A DNA stretch of 64,000 nt from Citrus sinensis (Eukaryota; Streptophyta; Magnoliopsida; Sapindales; Rutaceae), in the NCBI RefSeq assembly GCF_022201045.2, contig NC_068564.1:30533001-30597000 (forward strand). Reading direction: 5' to 3'. Positions 12,948 through 25,860 of the stretch are shown in pieces. A program made the position numbers and the translations under genes. How positions within the stretch are numbered: the first letter of the stretch is position 1; each line of letters begins with the position of its first letter. Under the pieces are notes generated by a model. It was not told where the DNA came from, made no database searches, and saw only the letters and a program-made list of their open reading frames with translations.

Positions 12948-14344
12948 ACATATGTCATGCATGTATCAATTAATTATTATACATTTGAGGTATTGTACAA
13001 TTTTTTGGAAAGAAGAGCTAGTAAAGCCACACATTTGCGTGGGATCACCGCTTGCCATCAACTATGCCCATCATTGCTCTCATAAAATGTACAATTATCA
13101 ATTTTCAGTAGTAAGTACTTTGCTCTTTAGTCTTAATATCATTGCTCTCATAACGATTATTTCGACCTACATCAACCTTCATGTTGAGGTTTATGCCCCA
13201 ATAATTATTGAGGGCAACGATCGATTTGAGAGACTCAAAAAATTTATTTATCCACTCCACGAAATATATTAAATTTAATTTTGCAGTAGATCCAAAATTG
13301 TACACGTGGACTGCATAATTCTTAAAGGAAAAATAAAATAAAGGGTGTCATGAGAATGAGACGCATAAATGATCCTTCTTTAATTGGAAATAATGACCCG
13401 CAATTGATTGATTGCAATAACTCGATTTTCCAAACGTTGTTATTAGGAGATCCATTTAATGTAGCAAAAAACATTTTCTCTTCAGGTTGTGGTAAGGCAG
13501 CGAATTTAACGTAAGTCTATGTCACATTCAAGTATTCAACATTCTCTAATTTCGTTCAACTACCCCACCAGTTGAAAGAGACCATTTTGACGAGGTTATC
13601 GTGTCCCTGGAACTTGCTGTTGCCTTAGCCGCCATGTCAAATGCTATTATTACATTTTTTAGATAATATGTTAAGCACCTAATCATTCACTAAGATTAAA
13701 TTTGTTTATAAAATGTTAGACATATAACTAATGATTGAGGGGAGGGGGGGAAATTACGAAGGATTCAAACATAAAAATCGAATACATCATATACACACAC
13801 ATACATATATATGTGTGTGTGTGTGTGGTCTATTAAGAGTGAAACGCTGTGTTTGCCACAAGGAACCATAAGCTCCGGGCTTGGGCTTGCCTATATGGGC
13901 CTAATTAATCCAAAGGGGAGACTGGGCCGGGATGATATTGAATTGGATTCCTCTCCAATGTTCAAATTAAACGTGTTCCCTTTGATTGGAACCCCTACTC
14001 TTGCTTTCGCCATAGGAAGTCAATGCAAGTAAGCTATCTTTTAAGAATCTCAACACCTTTTTGAATACACAAACAATCAGGACGAGCTGAGTTGAGTATA
14101 GAATGTTGGGCCATTTAGTCAGTAATAGCTGAGCCCCTCTCCAGTGTTTAAACTGAGGAGCAAGTCTGAGTCTCTGCGAGTGCAACGGGACTCCAAAAAT
14201 CCGGTTAAAGTTTATCAAAGAGAAAAAATAATATATAAAGTGGGTTGTCGTAAAGTTTCAAAGAGATGCTACGAATGTATAAAAAAAGTACATCAATTTT
14301 ACTATAACTAGACACGTGTACAATACAACGGAAACATCCCTATG
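12948..14344. other. Intergenic, no gene recognised
   Basis: Contains a short AC/GT microsatellite around 13792-13827. Open frames at 12952-13272 and 13811-14032 show no family resemblance and look like chance. Nothing else supported. Confidence 0.5.
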
Positions 14345-15335
14345 TGCTAGGGATGGCAATGGGGAGGGGAGGGGAGGGGACCGATCTCCCCGTATCCGTC
14401 CCCGATATTTTGCGTATGTCCCCGTCCCCTCCCCGTCCCCGTCAGAATTACTTGAGAGAATCTCCATCCCCTCCCCGAATAATAGCAGGAGATTTCCGAG
14501 GGTCCCCGATCCCCGAATAACTAATATATTTTTTTTCAATTTTGAGTTAATCATATTAAAATAAAAAATTCAAATAAAAGTAAAGTTTAAAATATATCTT
14601 ACATTAATATCTATTACAAAAGTCAAATACATTAAATTAGTAAGTAACGCAACATGTAAGGAATATAAACTTCTTTTACAAACTATCATGAACAAATTAA
14701 TAGTTTAATACAAAATTGTTACAAATAAAATCGAATTTAGATTCAAAATTAACTTTTTCAATGGTGGCGTGGGCACTTTATAATTGTGGACTATTCCCTT
14801 TACAACACAATAGTTAAATCGGAGCAAATCAAAAGCAAATATTAGATTAGATTAGATTAGATTAAATATTAAATTTGTGATTCGCTGTTGGTAATTATAA
14901 CATCTAAAAATAGATTTAAGTTTAAAATATTTAAAGAATATTAAAATTTTAAAAAAAAATTGGCTAATAGAATCTACTCAATCTTTTTAATGTCCTAAAT
15001 AAAAATTTAGGACTTTAATTAGTTAATTAGGCCTAAAAGTTTAATAATATAAATATTTTGATTTTTTTTTTTACCAATATTTATAATTTTATAATTTATT
15101 TACTAGTAATTTTAAAAAATTAAAATAAAATTAAAAATTAAAATGAGGAAATGGGTAGGGGATGGGGATTCCACCTCATCCCCGTTCCCTCCCCGAATAA
15201 GAAATTGGGTAAAAAAATTTCTCCGTCCTCTCTCCGAATAAGAAATTGGGTATGAAATTATCTCCATACCCTCCCCGAATGAGGAAAATCTCCGAAAGTA
15301 CCCGTCCCCGTGGGGATTTTTGCCATCCCGACTCT
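14345..15335. mobile_element. Non-autonomous hAT-like element with C/G-rich subterminal repeats
   Basis: Starts with AGGGATGGCAATGGGGAGGG and ends with GATTTTTGCCATCCCGA, so the termini share the inverted motif GGGATGGCAA. Both ends are packed with CCCCG/CCCCT runs (14345-14515 and 15160-15320), while the centre is very AT-rich. This layout is a familiar plant hAT-type repeat. No transposase frame is present and I could not find a clean 8-bp target duplication. It stops only about 20 bp beyond the stop codon of the ankyrin gene at 15353, so it probably forms part of that gene's 3' UTR or terminator region. Confidence 0.6.
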
Positions 15336-15352
15336 GCAAATGGCATCCTTTT

Positions 15353-16788
15353 CTACACGTTATTTAAATTGCCCAAATTAGATGCTGCACTTGCACGGTG
15401 GTTCACCAACATTGAGCCTGAGGAAGATGATGGCGATGATGATGATCTCCTTCGTTGTCTCCTGATTAATTTTCTAATAAACTTGATGATCCTCACCATT
15501 AGTCGAATCGTATGGCCGAAAAAAAGGATCGCGCACAAGCCAATCCACACCAAAATTACATATCCAATAACGGAAGCATACGTATTCGCTTCATGAGCAG
15601 GAGTGAATGCAGACATGGAAAGTAAATAAGTGACAGCAATTGCCGTAATTGCAACCCACATTATCACCATCAAAACCCACATGAGAATCCTGTTCCTAAT
15701 TGGTAACCCACTAACGAGCAACAATATTATGCTGAGAGACGCTACAAAGGCTATAGAGTTTGAAGTGAGGAAGTGACCGTATGCCTCCGGGCTTAGATCA
15801 GCCAGAATTGAAGACCCCGCATTGTGTGCTGGCGTTTTCTCGTCGCCAACGAAATTGTCTTGCCATAATCCGCCGGGAGGGTTCGCCCCGACTTGGAACG
15901 CCATGGTTGCGATCAGTGATGCCACCACCATTAAGGTACTGCGTTTCTTTCTCAGCCAATCATATTCATCTCGCCTTGCTAGGTTATCGTTATTTACGTG
16001 GGATTTTGATGGGGTTTTGGTTTTCTTCTTCTTCTTCTTCTTCCCTTCATCACGAGCACTGATTGCTGAAGCGCGTCCAAGTAACTCAATGATCTCGCTG
16101 TCTTTCTCGTCTCCTTTGATTTGTGGTAAAATATCCAATGCTGCGAGGCCATTTGCATTCAGAGCATTCACTTCTATCGTGGTACTAGTTGTCAAAACCT
16201 TTATGGCCTGAAAATTCAAGACAATTACAAGAAATGTACTGAATAAAACAAGTTAGTTTCATTTTAATTATTTTGTCAGATATATATTCACCAAGTGCTG
16301 CATTCAATTCTCAAGAATGCCCATGGCTTTCTATGGATTATTCCACTAAACTTGAAAGCTTAAGTTAAAAGATCTTCGCTTGTTGTAAGGAGGGAGACAA
16401 TACCATAAACTAAAGTATATTATAATTTTAGTAAATCAAAACATTTGATAAGTGTAAAAACAGGAAGCTTTTTATGGGATAGGAACACCAAATGATCGTT
16501 TGTATGCTGATCTAATCAAATTTTGAGATATCAATGACATGCGATATATCAATTATATAATGAGAGGAAACAAATTTAAATCAATGACATGATTTGATTG
16601 ACTTATGTAAAACTTTCTCTTCTGTTTAAATATATATATATATATATATATAGTAGCTTTTTGGTTTAAGATCATAAAGTGTGGGAAATATTTGGGAAAA
16701 TTTTAAAATTCAAAATACTTAAACCGCATGATTTATGCGTTTTTCCAGACGTTCCCGCACTTTAAAATTTCGGATTGGAACACTTCTA

Positions 16789-16819
<31 letters not shown>

Positions 16820-17712
16820 TATATATACATATATACATATATATATTTGGAATGGATATATTGGTTCGACCAAAGGAGGTTTAATTATTAGCTCACTCTT
16901 AATTTCTACTGTTGATCAGAACACTTGTAAACTTAAGTTATATACATAAGTCGAACAGTAACTTAACATGTTGTAGATTTGACCTTGAAACAGAGAACCT
17001 AAAGATCCTTATCCTTTAAAAACTACTGTATTAGGTCGTGAAGAACATAAAATTAAAAATTAATATTCATGGACACACAGAAAGATTAATGGTAAATGAG
17101 ATTTTATCAGTTAAAATTGTAACTCATTTGATAAGTTAAGCATACCTCTGTTTGTTTATCAGCTACTGCCAGATGCAAGATAGTGTTGCCATCATTATTC
17201 TTATAATTCACAAACTCGCGATCACTCAATATGTCCAACAAAAACTTCATTGACTCCAGCTGGTTATATCTCACACACGCATGTAGAATTGTCTCACCTC
17301 TGTCCATCAACATTCGAGCTGCCTGGGGTCTTACTTGAACTAACTCTCTCAAGACATTAACATGACCCTTGATGGCTGCAACATGTAAAGGATTTCTCCC
17401 ATCTCGATCGCGAACATAACACATTTCAGGATTAACGGATACCAATTTTTTCACTATAACAAGGTACCCTTTTGCACTTGCCACGTGAAGTGGGGATGCT
17501 TTTCGGGAATCGAGCTCTCCGGCTAACTCAGGCTTTTGACTAACGATTTCCTGCACGAAATCTACATGTCCAAGCATTGAAGCTATGTGCAAAGGAGTCT
17601 CAGCGTGACAACTCACCATGAATCTATCAAGAACTAGAGCATCCTCTTGAAGCAAGTGAATCAAAGAAGCTACACTGCCGTCCACCGCTGCTTCATAGAT
17701 TCTCCTTTCCAT
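15353..17712 (-). CDS. Ankyrin-repeat membrane protein with PGG domain, BDA1-like (473 aa, 2 exons)
   Basis: Plant ankyrin/PGG proteins (ACD6, ITN1 and BDA1 groups) sit in the plasma membrane and act in immune or stress signalling; the partner here is unknown. Exons are 17712-17146 and 16207-15353; donor GAG/GTATGC and acceptor TTTTCAG/GCC join in phase 0. Residues 1-189 hold about five ankyrin repeats (TPLHIASMLGH, NPLHVAAIKGH, ETILHACVRYN, NTILHLAV). A lysine run follows near residue 250. The PGG domain starts at RSTLMVVASLIATMAFQVG with NPPGGLWQD, then three more hydrophobic helices and a basic, Ser-rich tail. The start ATG at 17712 matches the start of the paralogue at 62062, and the exon 1 length is identical (567 nt). 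The intron has TA microsatellites near 16630-16652 and 16787-16850. Confidence 0.92.
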
Positions 17713-18650
17713 TGTCTTTGATTAGAGTGATCACCGATCACAGGGTAATAATTTACCTTAATTTACATCTTCGTTTGTGACTGGTCCAGCTCTCTTTTGT
17801 AAATTCTTTGGAAGAATTCAGAAAAATATCCACTTTATCTTCCACTTGTGTGTGATTGAAAGTCTTCCACTTGTGTGTGATTGAAAGTCTTTGAAGTATC
17901 TGCAGCTAATAGGAGTGTGGGGCGGATTCTAATGAACCTAATGAAATCACCTTGAGTGCGTTGTGAAAGAGACTTGGGTGGAGTATCTCTGTCCCGCTCC
18001 ACTTCCGAAGAAGTACCCACTGTACTCCTTTCATGATTGTTGCGAGAGAAAAAATTAGGTTTGTCCACACATCACGTGCTCGGTACAGCCATTCAATATT
18101 TGTCGATCACACTTATCAAATATTTCACAATTGTCTCAATAACTTCATCCAATTTGATTCAATTTTCACTCAAATAATAAGATTACTAAGTATGTAATCT
18201 CCAAAATTATAATTCAATTACAAAATAATAATAGAACAACCTAAACTTATTGCAGATAAATCCAAGAAGGTAAAAACTATGGAAAATGGGCGGGCCCACG
18301 CACCTATAGGAACTCATAAGCTTAATAGATATTCAAAGGTTAAATTATAGTCTGAAAGTTACCGCAAGGTTATATTACTAGTCCAATAGTTATACTCAGA
18401 CGACATGAGATATTTTAACTCTATAATTTTTTATTTTATTTTTAATCACATTCATATATTTGGTAAGATGAAATCTAACACGAGTAGAGCATCTCTATCG
18501 TATAAATAGAGTTGATAATATAATATTTCTCGACTGTCATGATTTACGAGAAAATAAGTATATATATACATTTACAGTTGTGCTTAAATAGTTAAAATGC
18601 GCTGCAACATCCGAACACTACTTGAACTCTGATATAGTTAATTACTAATC
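17713..18650. other. Intergenic between ankyrin gene (5' side) and kinase gene (3' side)
   Basis: Promoter and 5' UTR of the ankyrin gene plus the 3' UTR of the kinase. A perfect 25-bp tandem duplication (TCTTCCACTTGTGTGTGATT followed by GAAAG) lies at 17838-17862 and 17863-17887, about 125 bp upstream of the ankyrin start codon. No gene seen. Confidence 0.6.
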
Positions 18651-21600
18651 TCAAATAGTTTCTGTAACTTTCATTTGAATATTTTTGAGACTACAGGTAA
18701 TGGATGAAAAGGATGGTCTAACAGAAGCATCTCCATCCCATGAAAGGCAAATAAGCTCAATGAGCTCTCTCAGTTGCCCATCCTCCTCCGGAAGAGCAGG
18801 CCTTAGCTTCCCCTCTCCAACTTCCATAGCAATCTATCAACAATTCAGATACCCAATAAATAAATAACTCTAGCTTTGGTTAATATTACTACTCTTTAAT
18901 CATGTTCAGAAAACAACGCTTATTTCAAATGCTTTGGAAAATGATTGTCATTCTTGAACTTCCCCCTCCGCCCACTCCCCCCCCCCCCCCCCCCCACCCC
19001 ACCCCATACGAACATAATTAAATATCTAATAATTAAGCTCTTCATACCTTCGCTGGTTTGTAGTCTTTTTCAATATATGGATGATTTCCAGTAATGATCT
19101 CATTTAGAATAATACCAAAACTATAAACATCACTTTTTTCACTATAAGGCTCGCATCGAATCACCTCTGGTGCCATATACACGAAAGTTCCTGAAATGAT
19201 AAAAATAGCATAAAATTTCTAGCATTAAGGGCACAAAACAAGGGTAGAAATACATAGAGGTTTAAAAAAGGATTCAATTTTGTTGGGGGACTTGATTTAG
19301 AATTTTTAGATATCCTATCCAAAATATTAGTCTATTGAGTGGAATGACTCATCCTACTTATGAATCCGAGTAACTATTTTTTACTATCTAATATGGGACA
19401 CAACTCAACAAGATAAATAAGAGTTAGACCGTAATTTACCTATTTTTATGCAATTTTACTATTTGGCCCTTCAAATCCAATTATAATATTATGACATTTT
19501 AAAATTTATTCCTTTTAATAATATAACTTACCACTAAGTGTATTATGTATTGCCCTAAGAGTGAATTGAGTGGATTTTAAGTATTTTTATTTAATTGGTC
19601 ACGCAAATTTAAATCATGAGATAAGGGATAATAAAAACTGATTTGATTTTTGTCCACCCCTTGAACTTGAAACAAGGCATATCACTCTATCATAAATTTA
19701 GTGCATAGATAATAATTTAAGGGAGAAGTAATAAAATGTGACGTTGTTTCTTGCCTGTTTCGCCGGTGAGTGCCATCTCTCCATCAGACAAAAACCGAGC
19801 ATGACCAAAGTCCGCAATTCTTACATGCTTGGCATCATCCAAGAAAATGTTGCTAGGCTTCAAGTCTCGATGAATCACCTTTGGTTTCTGCTCATGCAGA
19901 TATTGCATTGCTTGAGCAATTTCCAAAGCTCTAGCCAATCTCTCTTCAAAAGGAGGAAGCGGGACCATTCTCTCTTTTCGCCTCTGACTGCCTAGTCCAT
20001 GCAGCCACTCCTTCAGTGTCGTGCCCAAAAGCTCCGTCACCAACCAGCCGCGATACGGAGGTTCCAGGCACGCGCCCATCAGCTGCAGCACAAAACGATG
20101 TCGCTGCCTTGACAATGTGTCCACTTCTTGTGCGAAAAATGTTACGGCGTTTTCGTTCGTGTGAAAAAAATCAGGGTATATGCACTTCACTGCAACGTCA
20201 AGTCCTCTCCAAATGGCTCTGTAGATGTTTGCTGTAGTTCCTTGGCCTATTTTCTCTTGCAAATCTATCTGTTTATTCCCAATTACATGCATCATGCCTT
20301 TAATTAATATTGCATGTGATGATAATAATGTTATGAACTGTCAGCATCAAGCATTTAGAAACAAGAAAATTCTCAATTGATCTTTGTATTTTTTAAAATA
20401 CAAAAACCAACTTGGAATGAAATGCACCATCACCATGGGTACCCACTTACAGAACCCTTACCTCTTTGGGGTCAATGTACCATCCGTTCATTTTTGCTTG
20501 ACTGACTGTAACCGCAAGATCAGACTGTTGTAGCAAAGGAGTTTGACTACAATAACGGTGCAAAGGAGTTTGATGAGAATGTTGGTGCAAAGGAGTTTGA
20601 AGTAGAGGACTAGCAATGACGCTGCCAGTGTTGGAGGAAAGAAGAGATTGATGTTGATCTTCTTTGTTGTTAGTCATGAGCTCCAACACTCCATTGTCCT
20701 GTGCTATTTGAAGACAGTGGCGTAGGTAGTCTTGCGTTCTTTCTAGTCTCTTCCTGTATATGATCCGTAATTCTTTCTGCCTTTGGACCTCCCTTGTTAG
20801 ATCTCCCACCTGTTCAATGAGCCCAAAAAATGGAACATAATTTAATTTGCATACAACTCTTGGATCAAAGGTTCACCACTTTTTTGAGCCTATCTAGCCG
20901 ACATAGACCTACCCTTCAAAGACCTCCCTTGTTAGATCTCCCACTTGTTCAATGAGCCCAAAAAATGGAACATAATTTAATTTGCATACAACTCTTGGAT
21001 AAACGGCTCACCACTTTTTTGGGCCTATCTAGCCGACATAGACCTACCCTTCAAATATTATATATTATGTAACAGCAGAGCTGTTATCTATTATGTGAGA
21101 GCACAGCTATCTTTCACAGAAGAATGAAGAAGCTAATAATACACGCACTCCTTTCATTCTTTGTGTGCTTTCTTGATACTTAAAATGATCTACATTGTAA
21201 AAAGTTTTCAGGATATAACTAAATCTTGTACACAAATCACTCAAATTTAAATTTATAAGGTTTGTGTGTATGCAATCAGCCACGCACTACCGGGATTATA
21301 ACATAAGAAGAGCAAATTTGAGGGAATCAACAATAAAACTTCAGTTTAAAAGCTTTATTTTTTTCTGAAAAGTTTTCAATCTTCAATTCTAGGCCTTAAC
21401 ATAGTTCCACCACCATGAACCTAATCAGATTTACTTTTGGTCCAAACTACCTGCTCCTCCAATTTTAATGTAGATTGGTGACGGTTGTGTTGCTGCTGGC
21501 ATTGCGGATTCTGTTGTTTTTTTGAGACCATTGACCCCATGCTCATGCAATCACTAAATCCGCGACAACATCCACGAGAGTGGCCAGTGCTGGTGGGCTT

Positions 21601-21947
21601 TCTTTGCTGCCCCGCAGAGCTCACCACCGGCGACTTTCGTGACCCCAATAGACCGGTCTTTTTCTTCTGAGGGGTGCCTGCAATATTCATGTTATGCTAT
21701 TGTTTGTTACTTGCTAAATTCTGATGCCAACTAATGCAGGCAACGAGAGGGGAAGCATGAATACACACATTCTAGTGGTAATTATAGAAATGTATAGTTG
21801 TCATCAAGTGCTTAATTTAGGCGGATTTCTTGATGAATTAATACTTTAATTATACATAATTTAGCAATAGTCAAACAGTATGATTTCCAAAGTGTTTGAT
21901 TCTTGGTCTCGGCGACCATTTTGATTCATTCTCATACCTGAATTCAT
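18651..21947 (-). CDS. Raf-like / TKL serine-threonine protein kinase (474 aa, 6 coding exons)
   Basis: Probable cytosolic kinase of the plant tyrosine-kinase-like group; substrate unknown. Exons: 21947-21938 (10 nt), 21677-21451, 20809-20462, 20268-19755, 19190-19048 and 18833-18651; total 1425 nt, in frame throughout. The N-terminal 195 residues are basic, Gln/Ser-rich and contain a predicted coiled segment ([20 protein letters not shown]). The kinase domain begins at about residue 196 with GQGTTANIY (third loop Gly replaced by Ala), VAVK Lys223, Glu243, HRDLKPSN with Asp330, DFG Asp348, [10 protein letters not shown], and ends with a DASVRPSF motif. All catalytic residues are present. The intron after exon 4 uses a GC donor (ACAG/GCAAGA). 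A 135-bp tandem duplication spans the exon 3 acceptor. The start is the least certain part, since exon 1 is only 10 nt. Confidence 0.85.
18977..18995. repeat. 19-bp poly(C) tract in kinase intron
   Basis: An uninterrupted run of 19 C residues, flanked by more C-rich sequence, lies in the last intron of the kinase gene (poly-G in the transcript). Prone to slippage and to assembly error. Confidence 0.9.
20786..21055. repeat. 135-bp tandem duplication across the exon 3 acceptor of the kinase gene
   Basis: Block 20786-20920 is repeated at 20921-21055 with about five differences. The exon-proximal copy contains the first 24 nt of exon 3, the acceptor AG and 111 nt of intron. In the upstream copy the acceptor has changed from CAG/GTGG to CAAGTGG, so the AG is shifted by one base. 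Recent duplication; only the exon-proximal copy keeps the frame. Confidence 0.9.
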
Positions 21948-22761
21948 AGTGAATATCAACACTTTGATCATGAGGGAATATCGACCGTGACACACTTGTA
22001 ATTTTCTTCTGAAAAGGTAGCTATGATGGGCGATAATGTCAAAGTAAATTTTAACGTAAATGACGAAACAGATAACTGGGCGTGATTCACTAAAATTCGA
22101 GGCCAATGCCTAGCAGCAAAGTCTGGACCACACAAACAAGTGAACTGAGTAGAGTGGTCCTTCAAGTCCAAAGTATGATGAGGCTATGACCAGTGGGTGC
22201 GCACGGGGGCTTAGCTATAGCTCCAAATGACACCAGCTTTTGACGTAACCAATTGGTAATTAGAGTTACTATGATTGTTATTAATAATGTTGTTTGTGAA
22301 GCAAGAAATTGAAAAGCGGGGGAAGAAAAAGACAATGTTCTTATGCATTTTTGATGGATGGATCGATCAAACATCATCTTCAACATTGGCTTTTGTACTT
22401 TGAATGATAGGGAAAAGAAATTAAAGCTGCTAGATATGGCGTGGAAACTCAAGGCCTAGGGATCGCCGATTGATTAAACGTCTTTGTCTTTTTCACTAGT
22501 AAAGCAAAGCAAAGCAAAGCAAAGCAAAAGCATATGTAAATCATCTTGTGGACCAAATTCTATTCAATGGCCAACTTTCACGCGGTTTTAATTTGTTTAA
22601 ATTGGAACGGCTATATGTATGTATGTGTATAAATATATATAGCTCGTTTATGGACATACCTAACAGCAATTTAATTAGTTGATACAAATTAGATGATGAT
22701 ATTTTTATGGAAGAAGAGAATTTTGCAGGCAAGAATTGTTGGTTGGTGAGGCTCTGAAAAT

Positions 22762-22807
<46 letters not shown>

Positions 22808-22808
22808 C
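22762..22808. repeat. GT/TA compound microsatellite
   Basis: About 19 GT units run directly into TA units. Likely polymorphic. Confidence 0.9.
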
Positions 22809-24526
22809 TCATTTTAAATTCAACGTATGATTGTTTGTTGGGTGAGTTTTGCCTGTTTTGGTAACGTTTGTAATGCCAGCACTGTTTGCTCATCGCTTAA
22901 TGATAAAAACAATGAACAATTCTTATCTTCTTATTCTTTAGAAGGAGCTAGATTGGAATTTAAGGAACTATAATAATAGTAATAATAATAACAACAACAA
23001 GAAGAAGCTAACTGCCTAGAGCTCTTCATCATCATTTGGTAGTTAATATGTCATCGACTGTCTTACCATGCAAATGCACAGGAAAAAGAAAAAGAAAATA
23101 GATGCATATATAGCGATTTGAACCGTTTGTAATTCCCTGAGAAAATTCAATGAGAGTATGGGTTTCTACTACAACTGGTTGAGTCGGTAAAATTTTTACT
23201 GAAAATAAAAATTTTGGAGTTTAAATTCTGCTCAAATGGATGAGGTGGAGATTGGCCTAAAAAGAAAATTCTAATGAGATCTAGTTTATTATTATGAACT
23301 ATATATAAATCACTAAGTAAAATTATAAATTAAAATCTCATCTCTACTACAATTCTTTATATATAACTAATTTATTGTTCATTCGTGTTGGAAATCTTCT
23401 AAACTTGTTAAATTTAGAAAGTCAAATAAAAATTTTCAAAGTCCGATTTTTTTTTTCCCGAGTGCAAACATTTACAATTCAAGAATTTTCAGTTAAAAAC
23501 TACATAACTCTTATATTTACTGCTATCTTCTTTTCATATCGTCGTAGTCTTTTAATGTTGAAAGTTTTTCTTAATTAAAAAAAAAAAAACCCATTTAGCC
23601 ATTGTTTCATAGTATGAGCCGAATCAATTATAACGAGTAATATATAAAAAAAACAATTATAAACAAATGTCAAAGAGCAATGAATTTGAGAAGTCGAATA
23701 TCATGATTGTGGTGGGAGGGAAACTAGCCAGAATAGTCAACGCCTAGGCAATTAGGTTTTAATTTAATTTGTTCTTTTTAACTATCAATCTTCAGTTCTT
23801 CACCATCCAAATGTGAAATTAATGTTCCCATTAATATTCTTCTCATCATTTCCCTGCCTCACCAACTGTACGGAATCTTTTATTTACACATTAACAAATC
23901 AAGTTTAGGGGATTGATCAGCCCCTCCTAATCAATTTTTAATCCCAATAACTGCATTGTTTAGTCCTATAATTTAATCTCACATAATCACCCAACTTTAT
24001 TAACTAATTTTTTACACACTTGGAACTATAAAGCAAACCCATTAGAAAAAACCTTTAAAATAATTTTTGTTTGAATTAGTTACGAATCCACCAACACCTA
24101 AAAAATAAGCTTCTAATGATTTGATCATGTTAGATTTTTGACTAAGAGAAATTCTTTTGAGTGGGGCTTCTTCTGCATGCTTGTCACGTACTAAATTTTA
24201 TTAATTTTATGATTTATGTATGTATAGGTCATTATTAGGTCGATTCACAATGAACATGAATCCTCTCAATAATTTATTATTCTCATCTCACATTTCCACA
24301 TTTTCACTTCATGCATAACTAAATTCAAGGAGACCTTTCAGATTTGTATAATTCAAAGAGGAATCCATGTGTTCGTTGTCATGATTTATAATTATACGTT
24401 TACACGGTGATGAAGCTTAATATGTAAGACTTGTGTTAGCCCCATAACAAGTGATAATAACACTTAATATGCGATAGCATAAGCATATGCTTAATAATGT
24501 TATCAATACACACATAAGCTTTTAAT

Positions 24527-24561
24527 ATGGAGTATGGAGTATGGAGTATGGAGTATGGAGT
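24527..24561. repeat. Heptamer minisatellite, 5 copies of ATGGAGT
   Basis: Five perfect tandem copies of a 7-bp unit in intergenic sequence. Confidence 0.9.
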
Positions 24562-25860
24562 CAATTAAATGGCAACCATATTTGTAAGATTCCTTGAATG
24601 GGACCCCTTATCATTGTTATACTTCAATTTTCAATATAAATTTGCCCGAACGTCGCCCACCGCAATTATTTTTCTGTCACAAGGGAGAGATAATTAATAA
24701 AGAAGGAAGGACATTTCTATCTTGCTGTAAACTAACCTCACATTCCATCACCTTTAACAATGACTCGCAAGTGTACATGTTTATTAGATTTCCATTGATT
24801 TTGGTGCAATAATTTGTGTAAGTTATTGGTCCGAGAAAGTTCCGCTAACAAAAAAAAGGTAAAATGACACTTAAAATCTTGAAATTTAAGTCAATAGACA
24901 ATGTTTTAAGTGTTAATCAATCTCGTTTATTGTTAGATGAAGGTAAGAATATATTTATGCACCATAAAGTCCATGGTGATTAACGTACTATAATTATTGT
25001 CTTTATCCCCATTCAAATATGCGAAATTCACTAATACAAAGAATTTGTGTAAAAACGAGAGTTTTGGCTATTTGTTTGAATCATTTCTAAAGCGCTAGGG
25101 TTTAGCTATGATTGGAATAACAAGTTTGCAGTATTCCAGTTACTGAAATCTGTCAGGAAAAAAAAAAAAAAAGGGACTCTAAACTCTACCTTTGAAATTG
25201 AAGAGCCTGAGAGCAAGTGGTTCATGTCAATAAAAACAGTAAAATTAAAGTAAATTATTAGAATGATGAGGATACCATTTTGGGAGAAGACTTGTTTGAG
25301 AGGGTTAGGCATCCAGAGCAGGCGTGTCCTCTTTTGGGTATGGCTCTTTGGTTTTTGGGACAAGAGAGAATAGTAGTGGCAATGTTGCCAACACATTGAT
25401 TCAATTCAATTCAATTCAAGAAAGAAAAAGAGAAAAGAAAGCAAAAGCTCTCAACTTTCTCTATTCCCATGGGCGAAGATCTGACTTTGCCTTTACCATC
25501 ACTCCTCTCATTTTGCTTGTGATTACGATCTCGAATCTTTCATTTTCCCACCCCCCCTCTCTCTCTCTCTTTTCTTCTTTTTTTCTTCTCCTATCAATAC
25601 TGTCAGTATCTCTCCAGTTTCTTGATAATCCATCGAGAGAATTAACGCATCCCCATTCAACTTGTCACTTTTTCAGAAAATCCCATCCCATCATCGCTTT
25701 GTTCCTTTTTCGGCATTCACATTTTATAAGTCATAAAATATGACACAAAAATAAAATCTCAAAATTTTATCATCAACAATTTAGCATAACAAAACAAAAC
25801 TTAAGCAATAATTTACAATAGCTTGGATTTTAGCTGTATCACAAGACAAATTAATAAAAG

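Larger units (their letters stand above)
21948..25860. other. Intergenic, no gene recognised
   Basis: Promoter side of the kinase and 3' side of the BIG GRAIN-like gene. Contains simple repeats: five copies of an AAAGC unit near 22500-22527, a GT/TA microsatellite at 22762-22808, and five exact copies of the heptamer ATGGAGT at 24527-24561. Reading frames here are short and show no family resemblance. Confidence 0.6.

Noticed and set aside
12952-13272. 106-codon open frame with a hydrophobic middle
   Set aside because: Very AT-rich, no family resemblance, overlaps another frame on the minus strand.
25324-25743. 139-codon open frame
   Set aside because: Ser/Phe-rich low-complexity translation of CT-rich sequence, downstream of the BIG GRAIN-like gene; no conserved motif.
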